A stretch of DNA of 64,000 nt from Nonomuraea turcica (lineage in GTDB: Bacteria; Actinomycetota; Actinomycetes; Streptosporangiales; Streptosporangiaceae): positions 1-64,000 of the forward strand of contig NZ_JAUZQF010000036.1 of NCBI RefSeq assembly GCF_030718205.1, read 5' to 3'. The notes beneath the pieces were generated by a model. That model did not search any database and had not been told where the DNA came from. It saw nothing but the letters and a program-made list of their open reading frames with translations. The translations under genes were made by a program, and so were the position numbers. Below, piece after piece: positions 24,165-31,419 of the stretch. The number at the start of each line of letters is the position of its first letter. The first letter of the stretch is position 1.

Positions 24165-25505
24165 GTGCTCGACGATGCCGGCCTCCAGGCGCTCCGCGAG
24201 GCGGCGCGCCTGTCACCGGACAACCTCCCTCTCCGGCGGCATCTCGCCGAGCAGCTCCTGGCCAAGGGTTACCTGGCCGACGCCGAGGCCGAGTTCCGCG
24301 CCGCGCTCGTGCTCGCGCCCAAGGACGCGGATATCACGGCGGGTCTGGCGGAGGCGTTCGTACGGCAGAGCGCGTACGGCGCGGCTCTGTCGGCGCTGGA
24401 GCCGTTCCTGGCCTCGCCCGGCTATCCACCGCGGCTGGGAATCATCGCCGCGCGGGCGCTGCTCGGCGAGGGTGAGACGGGAAAGGCGGCCTATCGCTAC
24501 TACGAGGCGATCTCCAGAGATCCGTCGGTCGCCGACCCGGAGCTGGCCGAGCGGCTGACCGTCGCGACCACGGGACATTCCTCCCCGCCCCCGCCCCCGC
24601 CCCCGGCCGCACCGCCGGACTCCTCGGAGGAGGAGGTGGAGCGGTCGAAGCTCACCTTCGCGGACGTGGCAGGGATGGAGGCGGTCAAGGAATCGCTGCG
24701 GGTCAAGCTGCTGCTCCCGATCCAGCAGCCGGAGCTCTTCGCCGCGTACGGCAAGCGCGCAGGCGGCGGCGTCCTGCTGTACGGCCCGCCGGGCTCAGGC
24801 AAGACCCACCTGGCCAGGGCCGCCGCAGGCGAGCTCGGCGCGGCGTTCGTCAACGTCGGCCTGGCCGACATCCTGGACATGTACGTCGGCTCCAGCGAGC
24901 GCAACCTGCGTGCCACGTTCGACCTGGCCCGCCGCAACCGCCCGTGCGTGTTGTTCTTCGACGAGGTCGACGCGCTGGCCGCCCGCCGCTCCGACATGCG
25001 CCAGGCGCACACCAGGCAGCTGGTCAACCAGTTCCTGGCCGAGCTCGACGGCGTGGACCAGCACGCCAACGAAGGCGTCCTGGTGCTGGCGGCCACGAAC
25101 GCGCCTTGGTACATCGACGTGGCCTTCCGCCGCCCCGGCCGGTTCGACCAGATGGTGTTCGTGCCGCCGCCGGACGCCACCGCCCGCGCGGCCATCCTGC
25201 GCATCCTCTGCCGGGACAAGCCGCTGGCCGAGATGGACTTCGACGCGGTGGCGCGGGCCACCGAGCACCTGGTCGGCGCGGACCTGAAGGGCGTGGTGGA
25301 CCGGGCGGTGGAGGTCAAGCTCCAGCAGTCGATCAGCGCGGGCCGCCCCATCCCGATGTCGACCGCCGACCTGCTGGCCGCCGCCAAGGGCGCCAAGCCC
25401 ACGGCGGTACGCGAGTGGCTGGCCACCGCCCGCAACTACGTCCTGCACGCCAACGAATCCGGCGCCTGGGACGAGCTGATGCCCTGGATCAAGGGCAAAC
25501 GGTGA
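24165..25505 (+). CDS. AAA+ ATPase with N-terminal TPR region (CDC48/FtsH-like module)
   Basis: 446 residues. Residues 1-135 are TPR-like helices (LRRHLAEQLLAKGYLADAEA), then a proline linker (PPPPPPPAAPP) and one AAA+ module: FADVAGMEAVKESLR, Walker A GPPGSGKTH (~207), Walker B VLFFDEVDAL (~261), sensor-1 AATN and arginine-finger region RRPGRFD, with a helical lid to the end. The module resembles single CDC48/FtsH-type ATPases but has no protease domain. GTG start with GAAGGGACGG upstream. Its stop overlaps the next gene's start (GTGA), and the partner is a TPR membrane protein, so the pair may remodel a membrane complex. Confidence 0.88.
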   Translation: MLDDAGLQALREAARLSPDNLPLRRHLAEQLLAKGYLADAEAEFRAALVLAPKDADITAGLAEAFVRQSAYGAALSALEPFLASPGYPPRLGIIAARALLGEGETGKAAYRYYEAISRDPSVADPELAERLTVATTGHSSPPPPPPPAAPPDSSEEEVERSKLTFADVAGMEAVKESLRVKLLLPIQQPELFAAYGKRAGGGVLLYGPPGSGKTHLARAAAGELGAAFVNVGLADILDMYVGSSERNLRATFDLARRNRPCVLFFDEVDALAARRSDMRQAHTRQLVNQFLAELDGVDQHANEGVLVLAATNAPWYIDVAFRRPGRFDQMVFVPPPDATARAAILRILCRDKPLAEMDFDAVARATEHLVGADLKGVVDRAVEVKLQQSISAGRPIPMSTADLLAAAKGAKPTAVREWLATARNYVLHANESGAWDELMPWIKGKR

Positions 25506-26704
25506 AGGTCGACGACGCGATCGGCCGCGCGAGGACCCTGCTGCAGCTGCGCCGGGCGGCCGACGCCGAACGGGAGCTGCGCGGCGTGCTCGCCGTCGAG
25601 CCGCAGCAGGACATGGCGCACTGCCTGCTGGCCCTCGCCCTGGTCCGCCAGGGCAAGGCGGCCGAGGCGGTGGCCACCGCGCAGGAGGCGGTGCGGCTGG
25701 CCCCCGGCCACTGGTATCCGCACTACATAGCCGGCCAGGTGTACTACCGCATCGGCCTGGCAGACCCGGCGATCGCCGCCGCCGAGGCATCCCTGGCGCA
25801 GTCCCCTGAGCAGGCGTCGGCTTGGGAGCTGCTGACCCGCGCCCACATGATCAAGGGCCAGTGGCGTCGGATGGCGGAGGCGGCCCAGCGCGGGCTGGCC
25901 ATCGATCCTGAGGTGCCGGACCTGGTGAGCCTGCTGTCGATGGCCCACACCAAGCTGGGCGAGGCCGGGCCGGCCAGGGCCGCCGCCGCGCAGGCCGTAC
26001 GGCTGGACCCGGAGAGCGCGACCGCGCATCTGGCGGCCGGCCGGGCGGCGCTGGCCTTCGGCGATCCCCGGGCGGCCGCCGACTCCTTCCGCGAGGTGCT
26101 CCGCCTCGACCCCGGTTTCGGCCCGGCCAGGGACCTCCTGGTGAAGGCGCTCAAGCAGCGCAACCCGCTCCAGCGCATGCTCTCGAACCTGCGGCGCCGC
26201 TACCGCGGCGGCTGGCGGCTGGTGTTCCTGCTGCCCGTGGTCCCGCCGCTGATCGCCGTCTTCGTGCTCATCGCGCTGCTGCACTGGGCGGCGTGGGTCG
26301 GCGAGTCGGTGACCGTGGTGCGGCTGGCCCGCGCCAGGGCCACCAAGCTGTTGTTCGAGGGCGTCGAAGCCCGCGTGGCCATCGCGTGCTGCGCCCTGGT
26401 GCTCGCGGGGGCCGGGGTGCTCGCCCTTGGCATCGCGCTCGGCCATGAGGCCGTCGGCACGGCAGGCGCAGCGGTCATGGCTCTGGTCACCGCCGTGCAG
26501 GAGACCACCCACACCAGCTCGCCGCGCGGGCGCGTGGTCCTCTACGGCTGGACCGGCCTGCTGGTGGCGGCCGCCGGTACGGCGGTGATCGCCGGTGCGC
26601 CGGCCATCGCGCTGCTGAGCACGTACGCCGGGCTGGGCACGATCTGGGTGGCGGCCGGCGTGCGGCGCTTCTTCCTGGACGGGGACGCTTCCAAGCTCTC
26701 CTGA
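25502..26704 (+). CDS. TPR-repeat membrane protein
   Basis: 400 residues. The first ~220 form at least five tetratricopeptide repeats (e.g. ALVRQGKAAEAVATAQEAVR, GDPRAAADSFREVLRLDP); the last ~170 contain four to five membrane segments (WRLVFLLPVVPPLIAVFVLI; ACCALVLAGAGVLALGIAL). TPRs would face the cytosol and could recruit substrates to the AAA+ partner whose gene overlaps this one by 4 bp. No enzymatic motif. Function unknown. Confidence 0.82.
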   Translation: MKVDDAIGRARTLLQLRRAADAERELRGVLAVEPQQDMAHCLLALALVRQGKAAEAVATAQEAVRLAPGHWYPHYIAGQVYYRIGLADPAIAAAEASLAQSPEQASAWELLTRAHMIKGQWRRMAEAAQRGLAIDPEVPDLVSLLSMAHTKLGEAGPARAAAAQAVRLDPESATAHLAAGRAALAFGDPRAAADSFREVLRLDPGFGPARDLLVKALKQRNPLQRMLSNLRRRYRGGWRLVFLLPVVPPLIAVFVLIALLHWAAWVGESVTVVRLARARATKLLFEGVEARVAIACCALVLAGAGVLALGIALGHEAVGTAGAAVMALVTAVQETTHTSSPRGRVVLYGWTGLLVAAAGTAVIAGAPAIALLSTYAGLGTIWVAAGVRRFFLDGDASKLS

Positions 26705-26717
26705 ATGTATGCGCGGC

Positions 26718-26736
26718 GTACGTGCTTGGTACGTGC
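26718..26736 (+). promoter_or_regulatory. Direct repeat with 11-bp period, candidate SARP-binding site
   Basis: GTACGTGC occurs at 26718-26725 and again at 26729-26736, start to start 11 bp, one helical turn. SARP activators bind two ~7-bp direct repeats with a 4-bp spacer (11-bp period) just upstream of the -10 box. TCTAACCT at 26752-26759 could be that -10 region, though it is somewhat farther away than in model SARP promoters. The site is ~65 bp before the cysteine-rich peptide gene; a SARP gene lies at the other end of the cassette. Confidence 0.55.
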
Positions 26737-26799
26737 ATTGTCAGGCCCGTTTCTAACCTTTCCGGTGATCCCCAAAACGCCAGACGAAGGGCGGTTCGC

Positions 26800-26979
26800 G
26801 TGAGAATCGGAAAGTTGAGCGATTGGCTTCTCGCCAAGGTGGTCCCGGAGCACTCGGCCCAGGCGGCGTGTCCGTGCTGGTGGGAGGGCACCACGTGCCT
26901 GATCCGCAGGTGCTGCGCCTACGGCGCTTCCTGCGGTACCGGCAAGTCATGTGGCGCCTGGCAGTACACCTGCGGCTGA
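26800..26979 (+). CDS. 59-residue cysteine-rich precursor peptide
   Basis: GTG start with GAAGGG 9 nt upstream. Residues 1-23 are a leader without Cys (RIGKLSDWLLAKVVPEHSAQA), amphipathic with only a short hydrophobic run, ending in an AxA-like SAQA site. The remaining 36 residues hold all eight Cys (24, 26, 33, 38, 39, 45, 51, 58), three of the four Trp, several Gly, and end CG. This looks like a leader-core precursor with four possible disulfides. The next genes encode a signal-peptidase-like protease, a MauE-like protein, a thioredoxin-fold protein and an ABC exporter, all on the same strand with short gaps. It may be a bacteriocin, signalling peptide or metal-binding peptide. I do not recognise a named family. 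Confidence 0.75.
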   Translation: MRIGKLSDWLLAKVVPEHSAQAACPCWWEGTTCLIRRCCAYGASCGTGKSCGAWQYTCG

Positions 26980-26990
26980 CGTCCACATAG

Positions 26991-27434
26991 ATGACCATGT
27001 TCGCGTGGACGTTCGGTTTCCTTGCGGTCGCCGGAGTTCTGGTGGCCCTGCTGGTCCTCCGCCGTCGGTTCGCCGTCGTCGTCGTGTCCGGCCTCAGCAT
27101 GGAGCCGACCTTCCACGCGGGCGACCGGCTCCTGGTCAGGCGGACGCGGCCGGCCCGGATCTCCGTCGGGGACGTCGTCGTGTTCGAGACGCCCGACTGG
27201 CTGGGCATCGGCGAGCCGCCGCCGCCCGAGCGGCGCTGGATGGTCAAGCGCGTGGTGGCGCTGCCCGGCGACCCGGTCCCGGACTCGGTCCAGGCCGTGG
27301 TGCCGGAGCACCGGGTGGCGCCGGACCGGCTGGTCGTCCTGGGTGACAACCCGTCGGCCAGCTTCGACTCCCGGCAGTGCGGCTTCATCGACGCCGGCAC
27401 CCTGCTGGGAGTGGCGCTCCGCCGTCTGCATTAG
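26991..27434 (+). CDS. S26-family signal peptidase-like protease
   Basis: 147 residues. One membrane segment (4-23), then the S26 motif SGLSMEPT with catalytic Ser36 and the KRVVALPGDPV motif with the general-base Lys86; GDNPSASFDSRQCG matches box E (GDN...SxDSR). Shorter than housekeeping LepB, like dedicated processing peptidases. It starts 11 bp after the peptide gene, so the likely job is cutting the peptide leader after SAQA at the outer face of the membrane. Confidence 0.88.
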   Translation: MTMFAWTFGFLAVAGVLVALLVLRRRFAVVVVSGLSMEPTFHAGDRLLVRRTRPARISVGDVVVFETPDWLGIGEPPPPERRWMVKRVVALPGDPVPDSVQAVVPEHRVAPDRLVVLGDNPSASFDSRQCGFIDAGTLLGVALRRLH

Positions 27435-27448
27435 TGGAGGAAAGCTCC

Positions 27449-27964
27449 GTGGAGTACGTCGCCCTGGGCTGCCGCAGTCTGGTGGCCCTGCTGTTCCTCG
27501 TGTCGGCGGCGAGCAAGCTGCGCGGCAGGAGCGCATACGCCGATTTCCTGGCCGCGACCCGCAGGCTCGCGCCGCCGTGGCCGCCGGTCCGCGTGGCGGC
27601 CGCGGCCGTGGTGGCCGCCGAGCTCGCGATCGTGGTGCTCGTCGCCGTGCCCGGCACCGTACGGGCGGGGTTCGCCCTGGCGCTGGGCCTGCTGGCGGCG
27701 TTCACCTGCGCGATCGCGGCCGCGCTGCGGCGGGCCGAGCGCACCCCGTGTGCGTGCTTCGGCGCCTCCGACCGGCCACTCGGCCGCGGCCACCTGGCAC
27801 GCAACCTCATCCTCATGGCCGTGTCCGCCCTGGGACTCCTCACGTACGCGCCCGTGACCGGGGACGTGGCGGCCATGCTGACCGCCGTCGCCGCCGGAGC
27901 GGTCGCCGCGATCGTGGTGGCCCTCGGCGACGACCTGATCGACCTGTTCAGCCCGACTGCCTGA
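27449..27964 (+). CDS. MauE/DoxX-like redox membrane protein
   Basis: 171 residues from the GTG at 27449 (GGAGGAAAG site). Four membrane helices, a SAASKLRG motif after the first, and the Cys-x-Cys pair of MauE proteins (TPCACFGASDRPLGRGHLARN; Cys101 and Cys103). MauE-type proteins pass electrons across the membrane for disulfide formation in small cysteine-rich subunits such as methylamine dehydrogenase light chain. Here the only cysteine-rich protein nearby is the 59-residue peptide, so it probably helps to oxidise it. Confidence 0.85.
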   Translation: MEYVALGCRSLVALLFLVSAASKLRGRSAYADFLAATRRLAPPWPPVRVAAAAVVAAELAIVVLVAVPGTVRAGFALALGLLAAFTCAIAAALRRAERTPCACFGASDRPLGRGHLARNLILMAVSALGLLTYAPVTGDVAAMLTAVAAGAVAAIVVALGDDLIDLFSPTA

Positions 27965-27978
27965 CCTGGAGGTCAGCC

Positions 27979-28524
27979 ATGCCTTATATCGTCACGCTCG
28001 TCATCCTGCTGGGCGTGCTCTGCCTGGTGAATCTGGCGCTGACCGTCGGCGTGATCCGCCGGCTGCGCAAGCACTCCGAGGCCCTCGCGGCCCGCTCCGA
28101 CGACGGGCACGGGCGGCAGGCGATCCTGCGTGAGGGCGCGGTGGCGCCGCCGTACGACACCATCGCCACAGACGGAGCCGCCGTCTCACGGGACCTGATC
28201 ACGGAGCCGGTCCTGGTGGGCGTCTTCTCTCCCGGCTGCGACGCCTGCCACGAGGCGATGCCGGACTTCCTCGCCTCGGCCGAGCGCTTCCCCGGGGGTC
28301 CGCAGCAGGTCCTCGCCGTGATCGTCGATGAGAAGGGAGAGTCGGGGCCGCTGCGGACAGAGCTGGAGCCGGTGGCCCGGGTGGTGGTCGAGGACATGGG
28401 CGGGCCGCTCACGTCGGCGCTGCAGGTGCAGGCATTCCCCGTCTTCGCGATCGTGGGCGGCGGCGGCCGGATCATGGCCAGCGGGCTGCGGCTGAACCAG
28501 GTCTTCTCGTTCGCCCGGGCATAA
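27979..28524 (+). CDS. Membrane-anchored thioredoxin-fold protein (TlpA/MauD-like)
   Basis: 181 residues. An N-terminal membrane helix (3-26) is followed by a short linker and a thioredoxin fold with active site FSPGCDACHEAMP (Cys87, Cys90) and a cis-proline position in VQAFPVFAI. The CDAC active site differs from the CGPC of reductants. It acts outside the membrane and, with the MauE-like protein, should make or rearrange disulfides in the exported peptide. ATG with CTGGAGG upstream; 15 bp after the MauE gene. Confidence 0.86.
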   Translation: MPYIVTLVILLGVLCLVNLALTVGVIRRLRKHSEALAARSDDGHGRQAILREGAVAPPYDTIATDGAAVSRDLITEPVLVGVFSPGCDACHEAMPDFLASAERFPGGPQQVLAVIVDEKGESGPLRTELEPVARVVVEDMGGPLTSALQVQAFPVFAIVGGGGRIMASGLRLNQVFSFARA

Positions 28525-28529
28525 CGGCC

Positions 28530-30398
28530 GTGACCTCGCAGACCATCTTCCCGGAGAGCGCCGCACCCGTGGCGGACGTGCGAATGAAGGCCAGCCCGGC
28601 GGCGCTCGCCCGCGCGCTGGGGCTGGCCTGGCAGGCGGGCCGGTGGCACGTGCTCGCGTACGCGATGCTGGCCCTGCTCGAAGCGGCCGTGCCCGTGGCC
28701 GCCGCCTGGCTGACCAAGTCGGCGCTGGACGTGATCGCGCACCGGACGGCCGGCTCGTCCGCGCTGGTGACGGTGGGCGCGGGGCTGGCGGTGGCGGGCG
28801 TGGCGGCCATCACGCTCCCGCACGTCTCCGGCTACCTGCGCCAAGAGCTGCAGCGCCGCACCGGCCGCCTGGCTCAGGACCGGCTCTTCGCCGGCGTGGA
28901 ACGCCTGGCCGGCCTGGCCAAGTTCGAGGACCCCGCGTTCCTGGACCGGATGAGCCTGGCCCACACGTCGGGCGGCGCCGCACCGAGCGCGGTGGTCTCG
29001 GGGGCGCTGGCGGTCTGCCGCGGGTTCGTCACGGTGCTGGGTTTCCTCGGCTCACTGCTGGTCATCAGCCCGCTGCTGGCCGGCGCGGTCCTGGTGGCGG
29101 CGCTGCCCGCGCTGGCCGCCGAGCTGCGCCTGTCGCGCCAGCGCGCGTCCATGATGTGGCGGATCGGGCCGATGGAACGGCGCGAGTTCTTCTACCGGCA
29201 GCTCCTGTCCAGCGTGCGGGCCGCCAAGGAGCTGCGCCTGTTCGGCGCCGGCCGGTACTTCAGGTCCAGGATGAACGCCGAACGGCTCGCGGCCGACTCA
29301 GAACGCCGCCGCCTCGACCGCCGCGAGCTGGGCCTCGAGGGCGGACTCGGGCTGGTGTCGGGCGTGATCTCCGGCGGCGGGCTGATCTGGGCGTTGTTCG
29401 CCGCCGTCGAGGGCCGGCTCACCGCGGGCGACATCGCCCTGCTCGCCACCTCGATCGTCGGCGTGCAGGCGGCGCTCGCCGGGCTGGTCGGCGAGGTGAC
29501 GATGGCGCACCAGCAGCTGCTCACCTTCGACCACTACCTGACCGTGACCGCCGCCGGGCCCGACCTGCCGATGCCGGCGAGGCCGGTGGTGCCACCCACC
29601 CTGCGGCACGGCATCGAGCTCCGCGACGTGTGGTTCCGCTACTCCCCTGAGCATCCCTGGTCGCTGCGCGGCGTCAGCTTCACGATCCCGTACGGCTCCG
29701 CGGTCGGGCTGGTGGGCAGGAACGGCGCGGGCAAGAGCACGCTCGTCAAGCTGCTGTGCAGGTTCTACGACCCGGACCGGGGCGCGATCCTGTGGGACGG
29801 CGTCGACCTACGCGACCTCGACCCCGCCGAGCTGCGCTGCCGGATCGGCGCGGTGTTCCAGGACTACATGGAGTACGACCTGACCGCCGCCGAGAACATC
29901 GCGATCGGCGACGTGGCGGGCCGCGACAAGCCCGCCGCCTCCGCTGCCCGGATCGAGGCCGCGGCCAGGAAGGCAGGCGTCCACGAAACGCTCAGCGCGT
30001 TACCCCGCGGCTACGACACCATGCTGACGAGGATGTTCTTCGGGCCCGACCCGGAGGCCGGGGTGGTGTTGTCGGGCGGGCAGTGGCAGCGGCTCGCGCT
30101 GGCCCGGGCGGTGCTGCGCGAGGGGCGCGACCTGCTGATCCTGGACGAGCCGAGCTCGGGGCTGGACGCGGAGGCCGAGCACGAGATCCACAACCGGCTG
30201 CGCGAGCACCGGGCAGGGCGTACCAGCCTGCTGATCTCGCATCGGCTCGGGGCGGTGCGGGAGGCGGACGTGCTCGTGGTGCTCGACGACGGGCAGGTGG
30301 CCGAGCAGGGGTCGCACGATGAGCTGATCAGGATGGACGGGCTCTACCGGAAGCTCTTCGACCTGCAGGCCCAGGGCTACCAACCCGCCGATGCCTGA
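28530..30398 (+). CDS. ABC exporter, fused membrane and ATPase domains
   Basis: 622 residues. Residues ~30-330 hold six membrane segments of an ABC-B type half-transporter; ~360-615 the ATPase with Walker A GRNGAGKST (~396), signature LSGGQWQRLALARAVL (~514), Walker B LLILDEPSSGLD (~535) and H-loop LLISHRLGAVREADV. No N-terminal C39 peptidase domain, which fits with leader removal by the separate S26 protease. GTG start 5 bp after the thioredoxin-like gene, weak ribosome site. Likely exports the cysteine-rich peptide as a homodimer. Confidence 0.9.
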   Translation: MTSQTIFPESAAPVADVRMKASPAALARALGLAWQAGRWHVLAYAMLALLEAAVPVAAAWLTKSALDVIAHRTAGSSALVTVGAGLAVAGVAAITLPHVSGYLRQELQRRTGRLAQDRLFAGVERLAGLAKFEDPAFLDRMSLAHTSGGAAPSAVVSGALAVCRGFVTVLGFLGSLLVISPLLAGAVLVAALPALAAELRLSRQRASMMWRIGPMERREFFYRQLLSSVRAAKELRLFGAGRYFRSRMNAERLAADSERRRLDRRELGLEGGLGLVSGVISGGGLIWALFAAVEGRLTAGDIALLATSIVGVQAALAGLVGEVTMAHQQLLTFDHYLTVTAAGPDLPMPARPVVPPTLRHGIELRDVWFRYSPEHPWSLRGVSFTIPYGSAVGLVGRNGAGKSTLVKLLCRFYDPDRGAILWDGVDLRDLDPAELRCRIGAVFQDYMEYDLTAAENIAIGDVAGRDKPAASAARIEAAARKAGVHETLSALPRGYDTMLTRMFFGPDPEAGVVLSGGQWQRLALARAVLREGRDLLILDEPSSGLDAEAEHEIHNRLREHRAGRTSLLISHRLGAVREADVLVVLDDGQVAEQGSHDELIRMDGLYRKLFDLQAQGYQPADA

Positions 30399-30407
30399 CC
30401 CCTGCGG

Positions 30408-30427
30408 CTCGTGCGTGGGCGCACGGG
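30408..30427. terminator. Hairpin between convergent exporter and SARP genes
   Basis: CGTGCG (30410-30415) and CGCACG (30420-30425) with a 4-nt loop, in the 57-bp gap between two converging genes. Short stem, no T run; could serve both strands. Confidence 0.35.
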
Positions 30428-30455
30428 TCGCGGGTGAGGGCGCAGGCGGCGGGCG

Positions 30456-31277
30456 TCAGCGACGGCCGGTGAAGCGCAGCCGGACGGGACGGCGGTGGCA
30501 ACGGGGGCGGCGGCCGCGCCAGCCCAGCGCGGGGCCGCTCAGGCGCGGATCCCGGTTCAGCATGAGGTGGTGCAGCTCGGCCAGCTCCGGCCCCGGCTCG
30601 ATGCCGAGCTCGCGGTGGAGCGCCCGCCGCGCCTCGGCGTACACCGTCAGCGCGCCCGCCACGTCCCCGGTGCGGTACAACGCCAGCATGAGGTGCCCCC
30701 ACAGGCGCTCTCTGGTGGGTTGCAGCGCCAGCGTCTCGCGGAGACCGCCGATGATCTCACTGTGCCTGCCGAGCGCCAGCCGGGCTCGCGCGCACTCCTC
30801 GATCGCCAGGTAGCGCTGCTCTTCCAGCGCGTCGAGCTGGGCGGCCACCCCGACCGTCCTGGGCAGGTCGTCGGCGGCGGCGCCCCGCCACAGCGCGAGC
30901 GCCGCGGTCAGGTATCCCAGCGCCTCCTCGTATCGGTCGCCGCCCATCGCGCCGCGCCCCTGCCGTACCAGCTCGTTGAAGTCGGCGACGTCCAGCTCGC
31001 CGGGCTCGACGGTGAGCTGGTAGCCGGGCGGGTGCGCGCGCAGGCGGCCGTCCAGGTCCTTGCGCAGGAGGTTCGCGTAGCTGCGTACGTTGGCCAGCGC
31101 CGACCTGGGCGGGCTGTCCTCCCAGAGCGCGCTGAAGAGCCGGTCGTGGGAGATCGCGCGGTTCGGCTCCAGCAGGAGCCGGGTGAGCATGAGCCGCTGT
31201 TTCGTCGTCCCCAGCGGCACGTCAACGCCGTCTCGCCACAGCCGTACCGGTCCGAGGATGCCGAATCGAAGACCCAT
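30456..31277 (-). CDS. SARP-family (AfsR/DnrI-like) transcriptional activator
   Basis: 273 residues from the ATG at 31277. The N-terminal ~95 form an OmpR-type winged helix (FGILGPVRLWRDGVDVPLGT, HDRLFSALWEDSPPRSALAN, GYQLTVEPGELD), followed by a bacterial transcriptional activation domain of helical repeats (YRTGDVAGALTVYAEARRAL; LGIEPGPELAELHHLMLN). No ATPase domain. It ends convergently with the peptide cassette and probably activates it. A perfect CebR-type box lies 23 bp before its start, so its own expression seems tied to sugar signals. Confidence 0.92.
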   Translation of the reverse strand: MGLRFGILGPVRLWRDGVDVPLGTTKQRLMLTRLLLEPNRAISHDRLFSALWEDSPPRSALANVRSYANLLRKDLDGRLRAHPPGYQLTVEPGELDVADFNELVRQGRGAMGGDRYEEALGYLTAALALWRGAAADDLPRTVGVAAQLDALEEQRYLAIEECARARLALGRHSEIIGGLRETLALQPTRERLWGHLMLALYRTGDVAGALTVYAEARRALHRELGIEPGPELAELHHLMLNRDPRLSGPALGWRGRRPRCHRRPVRLRFTGRR

Positions 31278-31299
31278 GTTCCCCCCGAACAGACGATTT

Positions 31300-31313
31300 T
31301 GGGAGCGCTCCCA
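31300..31313. promoter_or_regulatory. CebR-type operator TGGGAGCGCTCCCA upstream of SARP
   Basis: Perfect 14-bp palindrome identical to the operator of the cellobiose/cellotriose-responsive LacI repressor CebR of streptomycetes. It lies 23 bp upstream of the SARP start codon. The same 14-mer occurs before the GH9 cellulase (40459-40472). No cebR gene is in the window. Confidence 0.85.
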
Positions 31314-31373
31314 CGACACGCTACGTAGGTGTCGATCATGTGTCAATGCTCTGTCAACCCGGGGTTGGACGAC

Positions 31374-31386
31374 ATGAAACTTTCAC
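31374..31386. promoter_or_regulatory. GAAACTTTC palindrome upstream of SARP-NB-ARC regulator
   Basis: ATGAAACTTTCAC, core GAAACTTTC, ends 33 bp before the start of the large SARP gene and about 60 bp from the CebR-type box. It differs at one base from GTGAAACTTTCAC at 40375-40387. Confidence 0.6.
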
Positions 31387-31419
31387 CCGTAGACCCCGGC
31401 ATAAGGGACAATCGGCGTC

